Shown here: positions 1-9,250 of the stretch, piece after piece
How positions within the stretch are numbered: position 1 is the stretch's first letter
Layout: each line of letters starts with the position of its first letter
Origin: Actinomadura opuntiae
Lineage (GTDB): Bacteria; Actinomycetota; Actinomycetes; Streptosporangiales; Streptosporangiaceae
Length of the DNA stretch: 64,000 bases
NCBI RefSeq assembly: GCF_030283205.1
Contig: NZ_JASNWF010000001.1
Location: forward strand, 62,001 to 126,000
Direction: 5' to 3'
Notes under the pieces: generated by a model
What the model was told of the DNA's origin: nothing
What the model saw: the letters and a program-made list of their open reading frames with translations, nothing else
Database searches by the model: none
Made by a program: the position numbers and the translations under genes

Positions 1-2
1 AG

Positions 3-722
3 GTGCCGTTCTGGGCGCTGGAGCGCCCGGACCTGCAGAAGATCGCGTTCCGGGTGAGCCTGCTGGCCCGCAACGACGACCTGGTGCTGCTGGCGTCGGC
101 CGACATCCTCGGCCGGATCTGCCCCGACACCGAGGAACTGCTGGACAACGTCGCCCTGTACGGGGAGTACTGCGCCGAGCAGCGGTGCCTGGACGCGCCG
201 CGCGCCTTCCCGTCCGACCACGCGCGGTTCTGGTACTTCCGCAAGGACGACCGCGACCCCGACTACGACGCCTACGACGACACCCGCTGCACGGTGACGG
301 TGCTGTCGGGCCTGCCGGGCGTCGGCAAGGACCACTGGATCGCCGCGAACCGCCCGGACCTGCCGGTGGTCAGCCTGGACCGGCTGCGTGCGGAGATGGG
401 CGTGTCCCCCGCCGGTGACCAGCACGCGGTCGCCGCGGCCGCGCACGACCTGGCCCGCGAGCACCTGCGCGCGGGCCGGTCGTTCGTCTGGAACGCCACC
501 AACGTGTCGCGGACGCAGCGCGAGCAGTGCACCGGGCTCATCGCCGGTTACCGGGGACGGGTCGAGCTGGTCGCGCTGGAGGCGCCGCCGGCGGTGCTGC
601 GCGACCGCAACCGCGGCCGGGCGGCGCCGGTCCCGGACGCGGTCATCGACCGGCTCGTCCGCCGCTGGGAGATGCCCGACCCGACAGAGGGACACAGCGT
701 CCACTGGGTCGGCACGGCCTGA
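3..722 (+). CDS. HD-like/polynucleotide kinase-type ATPase, 5' end probably outside the window
   Basis: The C-terminal half holds a P-loop (GLPGVGKD, near residue 105) followed by features of a polynucleotide kinase-like fold: LDRLR, NATNVSR and a C-terminal arginine-rich lid. The first ~60 residues resemble the end of an HD-type domain. In actinomycetes such proteins usually have a longer N-terminus, so the GTG at 3 is likely internal and the gene begins before the window. It probably phosphorylates a nucleic acid or small-molecule end; the substrate is not deducible. Confidence 0.7.
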   Translation: MPFWALERPDLQKIAFRVSLLARNDDLVLLASADILGRICPDTEELLDNVALYGEYCAEQRCLDAPRAFPSDHARFWYFRKDDRDPDYDAYDDTRCTVTVLSGLPGVGKDHWIAANRPDLPVVSLDRLRAEMGVSPAGDQHAVAAAAHDLAREHLRAGRSFVWNATNVSRTQREQCTGLIAGYRGRVELVALEAPPAVLRDRNRGRAAPVPDAVIDRLVRRWEMPDPTEGHSVHWVGTA

Positions 723-772
723 CCATAGGTTTCTCAGGTGCGCTTGTAGCTGGTGCTGGTGGCTCCCTTTCC

Positions 773-2356
773 TCAGTGCTGGGTGCGGTGGGCGTTCAGA
801 TGGCGGGCGCCGGTGACGTGCGGTGCGGGATGCGCCGGCGCCGGTGCCGGTGAGGCCGGGTTGGTGCCGAAGATGCCGGTGAACAGGTCGGTGCTGTTGA
901 CGGCGGGTCCGGTGTCGTTGGTCTCGACCACCGCCGGCTGGAATCCGCGCCCGGCGGCCGCGACGCTCTCGTAGTCACCGAGGAAGTGACCCCATCCAGC
1001 GTACGGTGCCTTCAGCCAGTCGAAGACGCGGGAGATGCGGCGTTCGGACGGGCGGCCCTCGCCGCCGCGCGGGAAGGTGAGGTACCACATGGCGGTCGGC
1101 AGCGTCGTGGTGTTGCCGGGCTGCAGGTAGCGCAGGTCGTAGTAGGTGATGGCGACCGTCCCGCGGGTGTTCACCGCGATGGACGGGGTGAACGCGGGCG
1201 CGTTCGGTGCCTGGTTGATGCGCGCCGGAGCGGACCAGGTGCGGCCGCCGTCGGTGGAGTGGACGAGGAGGATCTGGTCGTAGGAGCCGGTGGGGTCGGC
1301 GCCCTCGAACGTCGCGTACAGCTCGCCGGTCTGCGGGTCGGCGGCGGCGCTGATGAGGTTGGCGCCGCCGCGCAGCGCCTTGGACGGGTCGTCGGGGGCG
1401 TTGGGGTCGACCTCGGGCACGGCGGTGTCGGGCGCGACCGTGACGGGCTTGCTCCACGTCCGGCCCTGGTCCTTGGAGGCGACGACGGCGAAGTGCAGGT
1501 CGATCGGTTCGGTGGCGTTGACGTCGCTGTAGGTCTGCCATTCGAAGAAGTCGTACAGGACGTCGCGGCGGGCGTCGGCGACGATGACATTGCCGATGGT
1601 CTGGGAGTTGGGGACCGCGCCGGTGTCCACGAACGGGTGCGCGGGCGTCCAGGTGCGGCCGTGGTCGCGGGTGATGGCGATGTAGGACGGCCCGGTGTAG
1701 TGGGCGCCGGGTCCGGTGGTGACCTGGTCGATGCGGTCCCACACCTGGTAGGCGGTGCCGGGGTGGCGCGGGTCGGCGGTGACGGAGTTCTTGTCGTCGA
1801 TGATGGACGGTTCGGTGTCGTCGATGAGCTGGGTGGTGTGGCGCCAGGTGCGTCCGCCGTCGTAGGAGGTGGCGGCGCCGACGCCGTTGCGGGGCGTGGA
1901 GGCGTCGAAGTCCAGGCCGCTGGCGTAGGCGACGCCGTCGGGGCCGAAGTCGACCCAGGCGTCGGAGGCGCGTTCGTAGTTCAGGCCGCCCGGGGCGCAC
2001 TTGCTGAACGGCAGGGTGGTCTTGGTGAAGTGCCGTCCGTCGCGGCCGTAGGAGGCCGCGAGGCCCTTGGCGCCGCCGTCGGACCAGCGGTCCTGCTGGT
2101 AGACGGCGATGACGCGGCCGGGCCGGTGCCGGTCGGCGGCGATCCACGGTTCCACTTCGGCGCCCGGGTACACGGTTCCGTTGGGGCTGGCGCCGGCGGT
2201 GCAGGCGGCGTAGGGGTCGCCGGGCGAGATCGGGTGGACGGGTTGCGCGGCCGGGCCGGGCGCCGCGTGCGCGGCGGGCACGGCGGCGGGCACGGTGGCG
2301 AGCGCGGAGCCGAGCAGCAGCGCGGCCGCGGCCGCGATCGTTGTGCGGGTCGTCAT
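773..2356 (-). CDS. Secreted BNR/Asp-box sialidase-like protein
   Basis: 527 aa with a Sec signal peptide (hydrophobic AAAAALLLGSALA ending in an AHA-A site near residue 31). At least four Asp-box motifs are visible: SYDGGRTW, TRDHGRTW, SKDQGRTW and STDGGRTW. These mark a beta-propeller of the exo-alpha-sialidase/BNR superfamily. The enzymatic role is inferred; many such proteins are only sialidase-like. It lies 22 bases downstream of a second BNR gene on the same strand, so the two are likely cotranscribed, tandemly arranged paralogues. Confidence 0.8.
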   Translation of the reverse strand: MTTRTTIAAAAALLLGSALATVPAAVPAAHAAPGPAAQPVHPISPGDPYAACTAGASPNGTVYPGAEVEPWIAADRHRPGRVIAVYQQDRWSDGGAKGLAASYGRDGRHFTKTTLPFSKCAPGGLNYERASDAWVDFGPDGVAYASGLDFDASTPRNGVGAATSYDGGRTWRHTTQLIDDTEPSIIDDKNSVTADPRHPGTAYQVWDRIDQVTTGPGAHYTGPSYIAITRDHGRTWTPAHPFVDTGAVPNSQTIGNVIVADARRDVLYDFFEWQTYSDVNATEPIDLHFAVVASKDQGRTWSKPVTVAPDTAVPEVDPNAPDDPSKALRGGANLISAAADPQTGELYATFEGADPTGSYDQILLVHSTDGGRTWSAPARINQAPNAPAFTPSIAVNTRGTVAITYYDLRYLQPGNTTTLPTAMWYLTFPRGGEGRPSERRISRVFDWLKAPYAGWGHFLGDYESVAAAGRGFQPAVVETNDTGPAVNSTDLFTGIFGTNPASPAPAPAHPAPHVTGARHLNAHRTQH

Positions 2357-2378
2357 CGCAGGGGTGCTCCTCGCCGGG

Positions 2379-4268
2379 TCAGTGGAGCCGGACGGCGGTG
2401 GTGAAGATCTGCTCGTCGTTGGCGACCGACGCGTTGGCCGCGGCGGCGGTGCACAGCGCCGGCGGGTGGCCGGGCGTGCCGGTGCCGGGGCACAGGAACA
2501 GCGCCGCGGCGCGGGTGTCGGACCAGGCCGGGTAGGCGGTGGTGGCGGTCGCGTCGAGCATGATGTAGTCGCCGTAGAACTGGCCGTTGAACTGCGACGG
2601 CGGCGGCATGCTGGAGGAGGTGGCGCGCCTGGTGGTGAAGTGGGTCAGGTCCCGGGTGGCGGCCACGGTGATGTCGGAGAAGCCGGTCGTCTCGTCCGAG
2701 CCGTACTGCCGGTCGTAGTAGGCGGTGACCAGTTCCCCGCGCGGGTTGAACACGGTGCCCTGCCAGTACTGGTCGGTGCGGGCCTGCGCGCCACCGGCGC
2801 CGACGAGGGGCAGTTTGCGGACGTCGGTGGTGGTGCCGGTGAAGGTGGCCGCGCCGTCGGTGGACGACGACAGCACGACGCCGTTGTTGCAGCCGCCGGT
2901 CTTGACGCCGGTGTAGAGGGCGCCGAGGCCCTCCTCGGCGGGGGTCAGCCCGGCGGGGGTGCAGCCGCTCGCCTCGTTGGAGTCGCGGTTGAGGTAGGAG
3001 CCGGTGGTCACCACGACCCGCTTCGGGTTGGCGGGGTCGACGGTGATGTTGGGGTAGTTGGTCGCCCGGAAGATCGAGTTGGTGCCGGCGCCCTTCTCCG
3101 GGACGCACGCGCGGCCGGGGTCCTTGCCCTCGCCCTGGTAGGTGTCGCAGTCGGGCAGCTCGTAGTAGTCGGCGGCCTTCACCGGCGCCGAGAACGTCGC
3201 GCCGCCGTCCTTGGACGTGGCGACCAGGACCTGGAAGCGGTTGTCGGAGCCGGTCTCGGCGACGTTGTAGTTCGCCCACGCGACGTACAGCGTCCCGTCG
3301 GGCGCGGTGACGGGCTGGGAGAACTGGTTGTTGTTGCACCGGCCGTGCGGCGTGGGGATACCGTCGGGCTGCGCGCACAGCGCGGAGTCGGAGCTGATCA
3401 GCGCGGGTGCGCTGAAGTGCTCGCCGTAGTCGGCGGAGTAGGCGCCGTAGATGTAGCCGGTTCCGTCGGCGGCGAAGGTCGTCCAGGTGACGTAGACGCG
3501 GTCGCGGTAGGGGCTGCGGGCGTGCGCGTCGACCGTCATCAGCTGCTTGTCGAGCAGGAAGTTCCCGGCGCCGGCGGTGTCGTCGTGCTCGGCGACGGGC
3601 CGTCCGGGGAAGTTGAACGACGCGCCGGCGTTGCCCGTCGAGCGGTACACGTAGAAGCCGCTGGACTGGTCGGGGTCGGGCGAGACGGCGCTGCCGCGCT
3701 TGAACTCCTGGCAGGACAGGTAGGCGTTGCCGCGGGTGTCCCAGGCCACGGAGGTGTCGCCGCTGCTCTGGAAGTACTCGCGGGGCTTGCCGCCGAACGC
3801 CGCGCCGGACACGAACCCGTTGGGGGCGGTGGTGTCGGACCAGGTGCGTCCGCCGTCGCCCGACCGCGACACCCCGCAGGTGCCGTCGCCGCGGCGGTAG
3901 TCGTTGTAGCTGGCCAGCAGGTGGCGGGGATCGCTCGGGTCGGCCGCGATCCAGGTCTCGTTCTGGGCCTGCCCGCGTCCGGCGAGCGGCTGGTCGGTGA
4001 CGGTCAGGCAGTCCTGGTCGACCTTGACGTTCGCGCCGTGCCGGCCGCCGCACGGCGGGGCGCTCGCGGGGCGGGCGCCGGTGACGGCGCGCGGCGCGAA
4101 CCTCGGGCCGAGCGCCTCGGCCAGCGCGCCGGAGACGTGCCGCTTCTGGATCGGGGTGAGCTTGTCGTAGCCGAACCCCTGGGCGTGCGCTCCGGGCGCC
4201 GCCACGCTCAGCGCGGCGAGCAGGAGCGTGCCTGCCGCCGCCGAGCCCAGTGTTCTGCGCATCCGCAT
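2379..4268 (-). CDS. Secreted BNR/Asp-box sialidase-like protein (first of the pair)
   Basis: 629 aa. The signal peptide is MRMRRTL followed by an Ala/Leu core and an AHA-Q cleavage site near residue 29. Asp-box-like repeats include SGDGGRTW, SKDGGATF and STDGAATF, with degenerate copies such as YSADYGEHF. Several cysteines suggest extracellular disulphides. It is the promoter-proximal gene of a two-gene unit. Substrate unknown; a sialidase or other glycan-binding propeller is plausible. Confidence 0.8.
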   Translation of the reverse strand: MRMRRTLGSAAAGTLLLAALSVAAPGAHAQGFGYDKLTPIQKRHVSGALAEALGPRFAPRAVTGARPASAPPCGGRHGANVKVDQDCLTVTDQPLAGRGQAQNETWIAADPSDPRHLLASYNDYRRGDGTCGVSRSGDGGRTWSDTTAPNGFVSGAAFGGKPREYFQSSGDTSVAWDTRGNAYLSCQEFKRGSAVSPDPDQSSGFYVYRSTGNAGASFNFPGRPVAEHDDTAGAGNFLLDKQLMTVDAHARSPYRDRVYVTWTTFAADGTGYIYGAYSADYGEHFSAPALISSDSALCAQPDGIPTPHGRCNNNQFSQPVTAPDGTLYVAWANYNVAETGSDNRFQVLVATSKDGGATFSAPVKAADYYELPDCDTYQGEGKDPGRACVPEKGAGTNSIFRATNYPNITVDPANPKRVVVTTGSYLNRDSNEASGCTPAGLTPAEEGLGALYTGVKTGGCNNGVVLSSSTDGAATFTGTTTDVRKLPLVGAGGAQARTDQYWQGTVFNPRGELVTAYYDRQYGSDETTGFSDITVAATRDLTHFTTRRATSSSMPPPSQFNGQFYGDYIMLDATATTAYPAWSDTRAAALFLCPGTGTPGHPPALCTAAAANASVANDEQIFTTAVRLH

Positions 4269-4556
4269 CGGAACCTCCCTGCAGGCGTCGTCGCCTGGGA
4301 CCGGGGCGCTGGGAGCAACGCCCGCGCGGAACGTAGATCCGCCTCAGCAGGCCCACAAGACCCGGTGGCCGACTCCGGACACGGTCACCGAGGCCGGAAC
4401 CGGCCAGACGGGAACCAACCGGGCGCGGGATCGGGCGACGGCGGCGGCGACTTCCAGGCCGATCGGAGCCGCCCGTAACGTCGCGTTCGGCCGAGGTCAT
4501 CCGTGTTGTGAACGCCGGTTTTGACATGGGAGACGCCGGGGAGGGAGGCTCGGAGC

Positions 4557-5354
4557 GTGTCCGATCATGGGAGCGGCCCCGGCCCGCAGAGCGGTGGGGA
4601 GCCGGTCGCGCTCGTCACCGGAGCGGGCTCGGGCATCGGCGCGGCCGTCGCCGCCGCCCTGCTGGAGCGCGGCTGGCGGGTCGCCCTCGCCGGACGCCGC
4701 GCCGCCCCGCTGGAGGAGACCGCCGCCCGCGCCGCCGATGGCGCCGCCGCCGGGCGGGCGCTGCCCGTCACCGCCGACGTGACCGACCCCGAGTCGGTCG
4801 AGGCGCTGTTCGGCGCCGTCGCCGCCCGCTGGGGGCGGCTTGACCTGCTGGTCAACAACGCCGGGGTGTTCGGGGCGCCGCAGCCGGTCGAGGAGTTCTC
4901 CCACCGCGAGTGGCGGGCCGTCCTGGACACCAACCTGACCGGCGCGTTCCTGTGCGCCCAGCAGGCGTTCCGGATGATGCGGGAGCAGGACCCGCAGGGC
5001 GGCCGGATCATCAACAACGGGTCGCTGTCGGCGCACACCCCGCGTCCCCTCTCGGTCGCCTACACCGCCAGCAAGCACGCGGTCACCGGGCTCACCAAGT
5101 CACTGTCGCTGGAGGGCCGCCCGTACCGGATCGCGTGCGGGCAGATCGACGTCGGCAACGCCGCGACGGAGATGACCGGCCGGTTCGGCTCGGGCACGCT
5201 GCAGGCCGACGGGTCGGTGAAGGCCGAGCCGGTGATGGACGTCCGGCACGTCGCCGACGCCGTGCTCTACATGGCGGGCCTGCCGCTGGAGGCCAACGTC
5301 CAGTTCATGTCCGTGCTGGCCACCACGATGCCCTCGTTCGTCGGCCGCGGTTAG
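4557..5354 (+). CDS. SDR family oxidoreductase
   Basis: Classical short-chain dehydrogenase/reductase. It has the Rossmann motif TGAGSGIG near the N-terminus, NNAG in the middle, the catalytic S...YTASK triad, and a downstream [10 protein letters not shown] stretch. GTG at 4557 is chosen because GGGAGG at 4542-4547 sits at ideal spacing; an in-frame TTG at 4521 would lack one. NAD(P)-dependent; substrate unknown. Confidence 0.88.
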   Translation: MSDHGSGPGPQSGGEPVALVTGAGSGIGAAVAAALLERGWRVALAGRRAAPLEETAARAADGAAAGRALPVTADVTDPESVEALFGAVAARWGRLDLLVNNAGVFGAPQPVEEFSHREWRAVLDTNLTGAFLCAQQAFRMMREQDPQGGRIINNGSLSAHTPRPLSVAYTASKHAVTGLTKSLSLEGRPYRIACGQIDVGNAATEMTGRFGSGTLQADGSVKAEPVMDVRHVADAVLYMAGLPLEANVQFMSVLATTMPSFVGRG

Positions 5355-5463
5355 CCCCCGGCCGGGCCGCGGCGCAGGTTCAGCTCCCACGTTTAGCTCC
5401 CTGGCAGGGGGAACGGGTCAGCCAGGCTTCGAAAACCAGAGCACGCGGAGGGGGCCTGAGGGC

Positions 5464-5952
5464 ATGAGCACCCTGCGGACACACGACGGCCAGAGCGCCG
5501 CCGAGAGCACGGGGGCGTCCCGGCAGGACGCCGGACGCGCCCCGGAGCTCACCGGCTCGAACAAGAGCGAGGCCGGCACGGGCGAACTCGTCCGGCAGGC
5601 CACCCAGCAGGTCTCGGAACTGATGCGCGCCGAGCTGCGGCTCGCCGTCGCGGAACTGAAGGACAAGGGCCGGCACGCCGGCACCGGCGCCGGCATGTTC
5701 GGCGGCGCGGCGCTGATCGGGCTGTACGGCGCGGCCGCGCTGCTGACCGCCGCGATCGCCGCGATCGCGCTGGTGCTGCCGCTGTGGGCCGCCGCGCTGA
5801 TCATCGGCGGGTTCCTGGTGCTGGTGGCGGGCGTGCTGAGCCTGCTGGGCGTCGGGCAGACCAAGCGGGCCACCCCCGCCAAGCCGGAACGGGCGGTGGA
5901 CGAGGCGCGCCAGACCGTCGCGGACCTGAAGGAGAGGGCGTCGCACCGATGA
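5464..5952 (+). CDS. Holin-X-like (phage holin superfamily III) membrane protein
   Basis: 162 aa. A charged N-terminal region with GELVRQATQQVSELMRAELRLA precedes two hydrophobic segments (GLYGAAALLTAAIAAIALVL and AAALIIGGFLVLVAGVL) and a charged tail. This matches the putative actinobacterial Holin-X family, a chromosomal membrane protein that is usually not part of a prophage. Its stop overlaps the next start (ATGA), so it is co-translated with the DUF3618 gene. Confidence 0.8.
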   Translation: MSTLRTHDGQSAAESTGASRQDAGRAPELTGSNKSEAGTGELVRQATQQVSELMRAELRLAVAELKDKGRHAGTGAGMFGGAALIGLYGAAALLTAAIAAIALVLPLWAAALIIGGFLVLVAGVLSLLGVGQTKRATPAKPERAVDEARQTVADLKERASHR

Positions 5953-6398
5953 CCACCCAGGGCAGGCACGGCGCCGCCGCCGGCACCGAGGAGCTGCGCC
6001 AGGACGTGGACCGGGCCCGGCAGGAGCTCGGTGACACCGTCGAGGCGCTGGCGGCCAAGGCCGACGTCAAGGCGATGGCCCGGGAGAAGGCCGAGCACGC
6101 CAGGGAGCAGGCCCGCGAGAAGGCGGAGCAGGCCAGGGACCAGGCCCGCGAGCGGGCCCGGCGCGTCCGGCGGGCCGTCACGTCTCCGCAGGCCAGGACC
6201 AGGGCCGTGCAGGGCGGCGCCGCCATCGCGGCCGCCGGCGCCGTCGCCGCGCTGACGGTGTGGATGCGGCGGCGCCGCACCCCGCAGGCGCGGCTGCGCC
6301 GCCGCATGCGCAGGGCGCCGGTGCAGGTCCGGGTCCGCCGCACGCAGCGGGCCCCGATCCGGATGCGCCGCACCGGCCGCGGACCACTGAGACGCTAG
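5949..6398 (+). CDS. DUF3618 domain protein
   Basis: 149 aa. It starts with the DUF3618-type segment EELRQDVDRARQELGDTVEALAAKADVKA, continues as a long charged helix rich in ARE/AEQAR repeats (likely coiled coil), then one hydrophobic segment (AAIAAAGAVAALTVWM) and an Arg-rich end. It overlaps the upstream holin-like gene by four bases. This pairing is common in actinomycetes; function unknown, probably envelope associated. Confidence 0.82.
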   Translation: MTTQGRHGAAAGTEELRQDVDRARQELGDTVEALAAKADVKAMAREKAEHAREQAREKAEQARDQARERARRVRRAVTSPQARTRAVQGGAAIAAAGAVAALTVWMRRRRTPQARLRRRMRRAPVQVRVRRTQRAPIRMRRTGRGPLRR

Positions 6399-6407
6399 GG
6401 AGCACGC

Positions 6408-7439
6408 ATGCGCAGGCCCGCCGCACCCACCGAACTGTCCGTCCCCTCGTGGGGGCACGCCGCCAAGCGCGCCTTCGGCGAGTTCCAGCGCGACAACCTG
6501 TCGGACCGGGCCGCCGCCCTGACCTACTACGCCATCCTGTCGATCTTCCCGGCGATGCTGGTGGTGGTGTCGCTGGTCGGGCTCGGCGGCAAGTCGGTCA
6601 CCGACGACCTCATCGACAACCTCGGCGGGATCGCGCCGGGCGCGGTGAAGAACGTCCTGGTCGGCGCGATCACGCAGCTGCAGGGCAACCGCGGCGGCGC
6701 CGGGGTGGTCGCCGTGATCGGCCTGCTGGCCGCGGTGTGGTCGGCGTCGGGGTACGTGGGCGCGTTCATGCGCGCGTCCAACGCCATCTACGACATCCCC
6801 GAGGGCCGGCCGATCTGGAAGACCGTCCCGCTGCGCATCGGTGTCACGATCGTCACGCTGGTGCTGCTGTCGGCGTCGGTGATCGCGGTGATCGTCTCCG
6901 GGCCGCTGGCCCGCAAGATCGGCGACATGCTCGGGCTCGGGTCGACCGCCGTGACGGTCTGGAACATCGCCAAGTGGCCGGTGATGCTGGTCGTGGTCAG
7001 CTTCCTGTTCGCGCTGCTGTACTGGGCCGCGCCGAACGCCAAGCGCGGGTTCCGCTGGGTCACGCCGGGCGGCCTGCTGGCCATCGCGCTGTGGCTGGTG
7101 GCGTCGGGGGTGTTCGCCGCGTACGTGGCGAACTTCTCCAATTACAACAAGACCTACGGCAGCCTCGCCGGCGTCGTCATCTTCCTGGTGTGGCTGTGGA
7201 TCACCAATCTGGCGATCCTGCTGGGCGCGGAGATGAACGCCGAACTCGAGCGCGGCCGTGCCATCGCCGCGGGGCAGCCCGCAGATCGCGAACCCTATGT
7301 CGAATTCCGCGACACCCGCGGGTTCAGCGACGAGGAGAAACGCGAGAGCGGCGTCGCGGACGAGGCCGCCCCGGGCGGCGATGAGGGGGCCGGAGGGCCC
7401 GGGGACCGGCCGGGCCGGCACGGCGCGTCCCGCTCCTGA
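6408..7439 (+). CDS. YihY/BrkB family inner membrane protein
   Basis: 343 aa with about six membrane segments, including ALTYYAILSIFPAMLVVVSLV and VIFLVWLWITNLAILLGAEMNAELER; both are family hallmarks. The old ribonuclease BN name for this family is not supported. It follows DUF3618 by nine bases, completing a three-gene envelope operon. The C-terminal ~50 residues are charged and Gly-rich. Confidence 0.88.
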   Translation: MRRPAAPTELSVPSWGHAAKRAFGEFQRDNLSDRAAALTYYAILSIFPAMLVVVSLVGLGGKSVTDDLIDNLGGIAPGAVKNVLVGAITQLQGNRGGAGVVAVIGLLAAVWSASGYVGAFMRASNAIYDIPEGRPIWKTVPLRIGVTIVTLVLLSASVIAVIVSGPLARKIGDMLGLGSTAVTVWNIAKWPVMLVVVSFLFALLYWAAPNAKRGFRWVTPGGLLAIALWLVASGVFAAYVANFSNYNKTYGSLAGVVIFLVWLWITNLAILLGAEMNAELERGRAIAAGQPADREPYVEFRDTRGFSDEEKRESGVADEAAPGGDEGAGGPGDRPGRHGASRS

Positions 7440-7546
7440 TCCGCGGCGGCCTTAGCGCAGGTCGCCCGTGCGACGCGCGGGCGACCGGGCGGTTACCGGG
7501 GAACCACGGGTCGCCGAACACGGAAACGGGTGAATAGGATCGGCGC

Positions 7547-8170
7547 GTGCTGCGTCCCACCTTTCCCATCGAGACCGAGCGGCTGTCGCTGCGGCCGTTC
7601 CGTGAGGACGACCTGGACGGGCTGTACGCCTATCAATCCCTTCCGGAGGTGGCGCGTTTCCTTTATTGGGAGCCGCGCGACCGGGAGGAATCGCGGTCGT
7701 TCCTGCGGGAGAAAATGGCCGCGTCCGCCCTGGAGAAGGAGGGCGACTGGCTGGTGCTGGCGATCGAGTGGCGCGCGACCGGTGATCTGGTCGGCGAGGT
7801 GAATCTGCAGTGGCGCAGCCGCGAGCACCGGCAGGGCGAGATCGGCTACATCCTCAACCCCGCCTTCCACGGCCGGGGGATCGCGACGGAGGCGGCCGGG
7901 GCGGTGCTGCGGCTGGGGTTCGAGGGGCTGGGGCTGCACCGGATCGTGGGGCGGCTGGACGGCCGCAACGCCGCGTCCGCGCGGGTGCTGGAGCGGCTGG
8001 GGATGCGCCGGGAGGCGCACCTGCTGCAGAACGAGATCGTCAAGGGCGAGTGGACCGACGAGGTCATCTACGCGATGCTGCGCGACGAGTGGGAGCGGCG
8101 CGCCGCCGGGTCCGGGGCGTCCGCCGCCGCCGGCTCGAGCGGCTCGACGGGTGAGCCCGAGCGGGACTGA
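7547..8170 (+). CDS. GNAT acetyltransferase, RimJ/RimL type
   Basis: 207 aa. The N-terminus IETERLSLRPFREDDLDGLY, the acetyl-CoA motif GYILNPAFHGRGIATEAA and the later NAASARVLERLGMRREA are typical of RimJ/RimL-like N-acetyltransferases. GTG start. The last ~20 residues are Ala/Ser/Gly-rich. Acceptor (ribosomal protein N-terminus or small amine) unknown. Confidence 0.85.
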   Translation: MLRPTFPIETERLSLRPFREDDLDGLYAYQSLPEVARFLYWEPRDREESRSFLREKMAASALEKEGDWLVLAIEWRATGDLVGEVNLQWRSREHRQGEIGYILNPAFHGRGIATEAAGAVLRLGFEGLGLHRIVGRLDGRNAASARVLERLGMRREAHLLQNEIVKGEWTDEVIYAMLRDEWERRAAGSGASAAAGSSGSTGEPERD

Positions 8171-8194
8171 TGCGGCCGCAGGCGGACGCGGCGG

Positions 8195-9169
8195 TCAGCG
8201 GGCGGCCTGCTCGTCCAGGCTGCGGGCGAGGGCGCGGAGGTGTTCGCGCAGTTCGGCGGGGCGGCGGATCACGAACGGCCAGCCGAGTCCGGCGAGCATG
8301 CGCGCCATTCCGTCCAGGTGCTCGGCGCGGGTGGTCATGACCACTCCCCCGTCGGTCTCGGTGAGCGTGGCGACCGTGGCGGGGATCCGGCGGCGCGCCT
8401 GGTCGAGGGTGGTCTCCAGCAGCACCTCGACCTCGTGCGCGTACGGGACGCCCGCCAGGGACCGGGTGACGTGCTGGACGGGGTCGATCCCGGCGGGGAT
8501 GTCGTAGGTGGCGGTGCCGGGGTCGGCGGAGGCGATCCGGTCGACGCGGAAGGTGCGGACCTCCCCGCTGCGGTGGTCGTGGCCGGTGACGTACCAGCGC
8601 CCCGAGTGGAACACCAGGCCGTAGGGGTCCAGGTCGCGTTCGGAGTCGGCGCCCTGCCAGGAGCGGTAGCGCAGCCGGACGCGGCGGCGTTCGCGGACGG
8701 CGGCGGCCAGGGTGAGCACGGCTCCGGTGGAGGGCGCGGCGGCGTCGCGGGCGGGCAGGGTGAACCCGAGGGTGTCGCGCAGCGCCTGGACGCGGTCGCG
8801 CAGCGCCGTGGGCAGCACCCGCTGCACCTTGGCCAGCGCGCTCTCGGTCGCCTGTCCCGGCAGGCCCAGGCGGCGTCCGGCGATCAGCCCGAGCACGACG
8901 GCGGCGGCCTCGTCGTCGGTGAGCATCAGCGGCGGCAGCTTGTAGCCGGGCATGAGCCGGTAGCCGCCGTACCGGCCGCGGTCGGCGACGACGGGCACGC
9001 CGAGGTCGTCCAGGCGGGCGGCGTAGCGGCGGACGGTCCGCTCGTCGACGCCGAGCCGCGCCGCCAGTTCGGTCCCGGTGATGCGGTGGTGGGCCTGGAG
9101 CAGTTCCAGCATGGCCAGCACGCGGGTCGTCGGGTGGGACGGCCCGGAGTCCGGCGCCGGATGTGACAT
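8195..9169 (-). CDS. WYL-domain HTH transcriptional regulator
   Basis: 324 aa. The N-terminal DeoR-type HTH (LLQAHHRITGTELAARLGVDERTVRRY) is followed by RGRYGGYRLMPGYKLPP and a WYL sensor region (RRVRLRYRSW, DPYGLVFHSGRWYVTGHD, FRVDRI). The ATG at 9169 has a GGGGGAG ribosome site. It is divergent from the hydrolase at 9251 with only 81 bases between them, so it probably controls that gene and itself. Confidence 0.88.
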   Translation of the reverse strand: MSHPAPDSGPSHPTTRVLAMLELLQAHHRITGTELAARLGVDERTVRRYAARLDDLGVPVVADRGRYGGYRLMPGYKLPPLMLTDDEAAAVVLGLIAGRRLGLPGQATESALAKVQRVLPTALRDRVQALRDTLGFTLPARDAAAPSTGAVLTLAAAVRERRRVRLRYRSWQGADSERDLDPYGLVFHSGRWYVTGHDHRSGEVRTFRVDRIASADPGTATYDIPAGIDPVQHVTRSLAGVPYAHEVEVLLETTLDQARRRIPATVATLTETDGGVVMTTRAEHLDGMARMLAGLGWPFVIRRPAELREHLRALARSLDEQAAR

Positions 9170-9250
9170 GGGCCACTCCCCCAAACCGGGCGGGTTCTGT
9201 CCGGTATCGAGCCTAGCGTGGAGGCACATCCGCGAGGGAAGGGCGCTGAC

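Noticed and set aside
2295..4478. Long open frame of over 700 codons on the plus strand opposite the BNR genes
   Set aside because: Low-complexity Val/Gly/Arg product without recognisable motifs; mirror of a GC-rich coding strand. The minus-strand proteins have signal peptides and Asp boxes.
5464..6398. Prophage remnant suggested by the holin-like gene
   Set aside because: Holin-X-like proteins with DUF3618 are regular chromosomal genes in actinomycetes; no other phage gene is near.
6408..7439. Ribonuclease BN
   Set aside because: Old family name; the protein is a multi-pass YihY/BrkB membrane protein with no nuclease motif.
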